From contig NZ_JACZFS010000042.1 in assembly GCF_014904795.1 (NCBI RefSeq), positions 1-42,738 on the forward strand: 42,738 bases of DNA, given 5' to 3'. Every line of letters starts with the position of its first letter. The stretch's first letter is position 1. This DNA is from Nisaea nitritireducens. Its GTDB lineage: Bacteria > Pseudomonadota > Alphaproteobacteria > Thalassobaculales > Thalassobaculaceae. Below, piece by piece: positions 42,409-42,738 of this stretch. Below the pieces are notes generated by a model. The model had not been told where the DNA came from. It did not search any database and was given only the letters and a program-made list of their open reading frames with translations. A program made the translations under genes and the position numbers.

Positions 42409-42738
42409 AGAGCGTCGATTGACCTATCGGAATTGACGACTGGACCGGAAAGCCCGGTCGCCGTGCATAAGCCAAGCAGTATCGAGATTGAGCAGGGCGT
42501 TCCCGTTCGGTGGTTAGGTTAATCGCCCGGGGATCGCTGTAGATGAAATCGATAGTATCTTCGAGGAATTCACACAGGCTGCCGCCTGCAACGTGGAAAA
42601 ATTACCCATCATCGAACGGACCGCGAACGCCTTTCAGGACCAGAAAGATGAGTATTTGAGCGGACAACATTGGGAGCCTCAGCGCACCGGCTGGTCATAG
42701 CCGACAGTCACCTGACAGATTGCCCATACAGAAAAGCG
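42409..42738. other. 330-bp end region with a start-less ORF fragment
   Basis: No complete gene was found. On the plus strand 42518-42700 is an open frame of 60 codons (VDEIDSIFEEFTQAAACN... ending at a TAG) with protein-like composition but no ATG/GTG/TTG start and a TAG just upstream. It may be the remnant of a decayed gene. The remaining bases show no recognisable element. Confidence 0.35.

Noticed and set aside
1-42738. tRNA, rRNA, CRISPR arrays, complete insertion sequences
   Set aside because: None was recognised on reading both strands; small structured RNAs cannot be excluded without covariance searches.

Overview
This window looks like chromosomal DNA of a high-GC alphaproteobacterium, plausibly a free-living Rhodospirillales-type organism. 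The evidence is codon use, Wzx/Wzy-type exopolysaccharide genes, a PRC-barrel/DUF883/YqjE stress cassette, and two sites matching the alphaproteobacterial EcfG consensus (GGAAC-N16-CGTT). No rRNA, tRNA, CRISPR array, phage or intact insertion sequence was recognised, so the species is not assigned.

Region 1 (1-20370) is an exopolysaccharide locus made of two divergent operons. The leftward operon reads from 15278 to beyond the left edge. It holds a GT2 glycosyltransferase, a Wzy-like polymerase/ligase, glmS, a hexapeptide acyltransferase, a processive-type GT2, an asparagine-synthetase-like amidotransferase, a GT4-like transferase, a large secreted glycosidase-like protein, a small lipoprotein, a Wzz/GumC chain-length protein and two GT4 enzymes, the last cut by the window edge. 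Most junctions are 4-bp ATGA overlaps or gaps of a few bases. The rightward operon (15351-20370) holds a GT4, a Wzx flippase, an ExoY/WcaJ initiating phosphosugar transferase, a PilZ c-di-GMP receptor and glmM. GlmS and GlmM supply glucosamine phosphates. ExoY starts the lipid-linked unit, the GTs extend it, Wzx flips it and Wzy/Wzz polymerise it. PilZ suggests c-di-GMP control, and a good sigma-54 promoter match sits in front of glmS.

Region 2 (20463-26454) holds a hybrid histidine kinase with a CxxCH periplasmic sensor domain and a FixL-like PAS, then an AT-richer and largely non-coding stretch. After that come an orphan Nif11-like precursor peptide (A) and an AraC-type regulator closed by a strong intrinsic terminator.

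Region 3 (26686-38698) is the most interesting part: a Nif11/NHLM-type peptide export system. It encodes an HlyD-like adaptor, a C39-peptidase ABC exporter and a second NHLM-type ABC protein. Five small proteins (B-F) follow, then a VAO/PCMH-type flavoenzyme, with a convergent TolC. Precursors C-F have leaders of exactly 84 residues ending in VSGG, followed by four very different cores of 38-55 residues. Four of the five proteins share only the leader/Nif11 logic and a C-terminal [FL]xK[KQ]W tail. The fifth (B) has the same tail but no GG site. No LanM, YcaO or radical-SAM enzyme is visible, so the flavoenzyme is the only local candidate tailoring enzyme.

Region 4 (39025-42408) is a stress/envelope cassette: a PLDc_N-like membrane peptide and an AI-2E-family permease behind one EcfG-type promoter. 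A PRC-barrel protein, a DUF883/ElaB-like protein and a YqjE-like membrane protein follow behind a second. The last 330 bp contain only a start-less ORF fragment.
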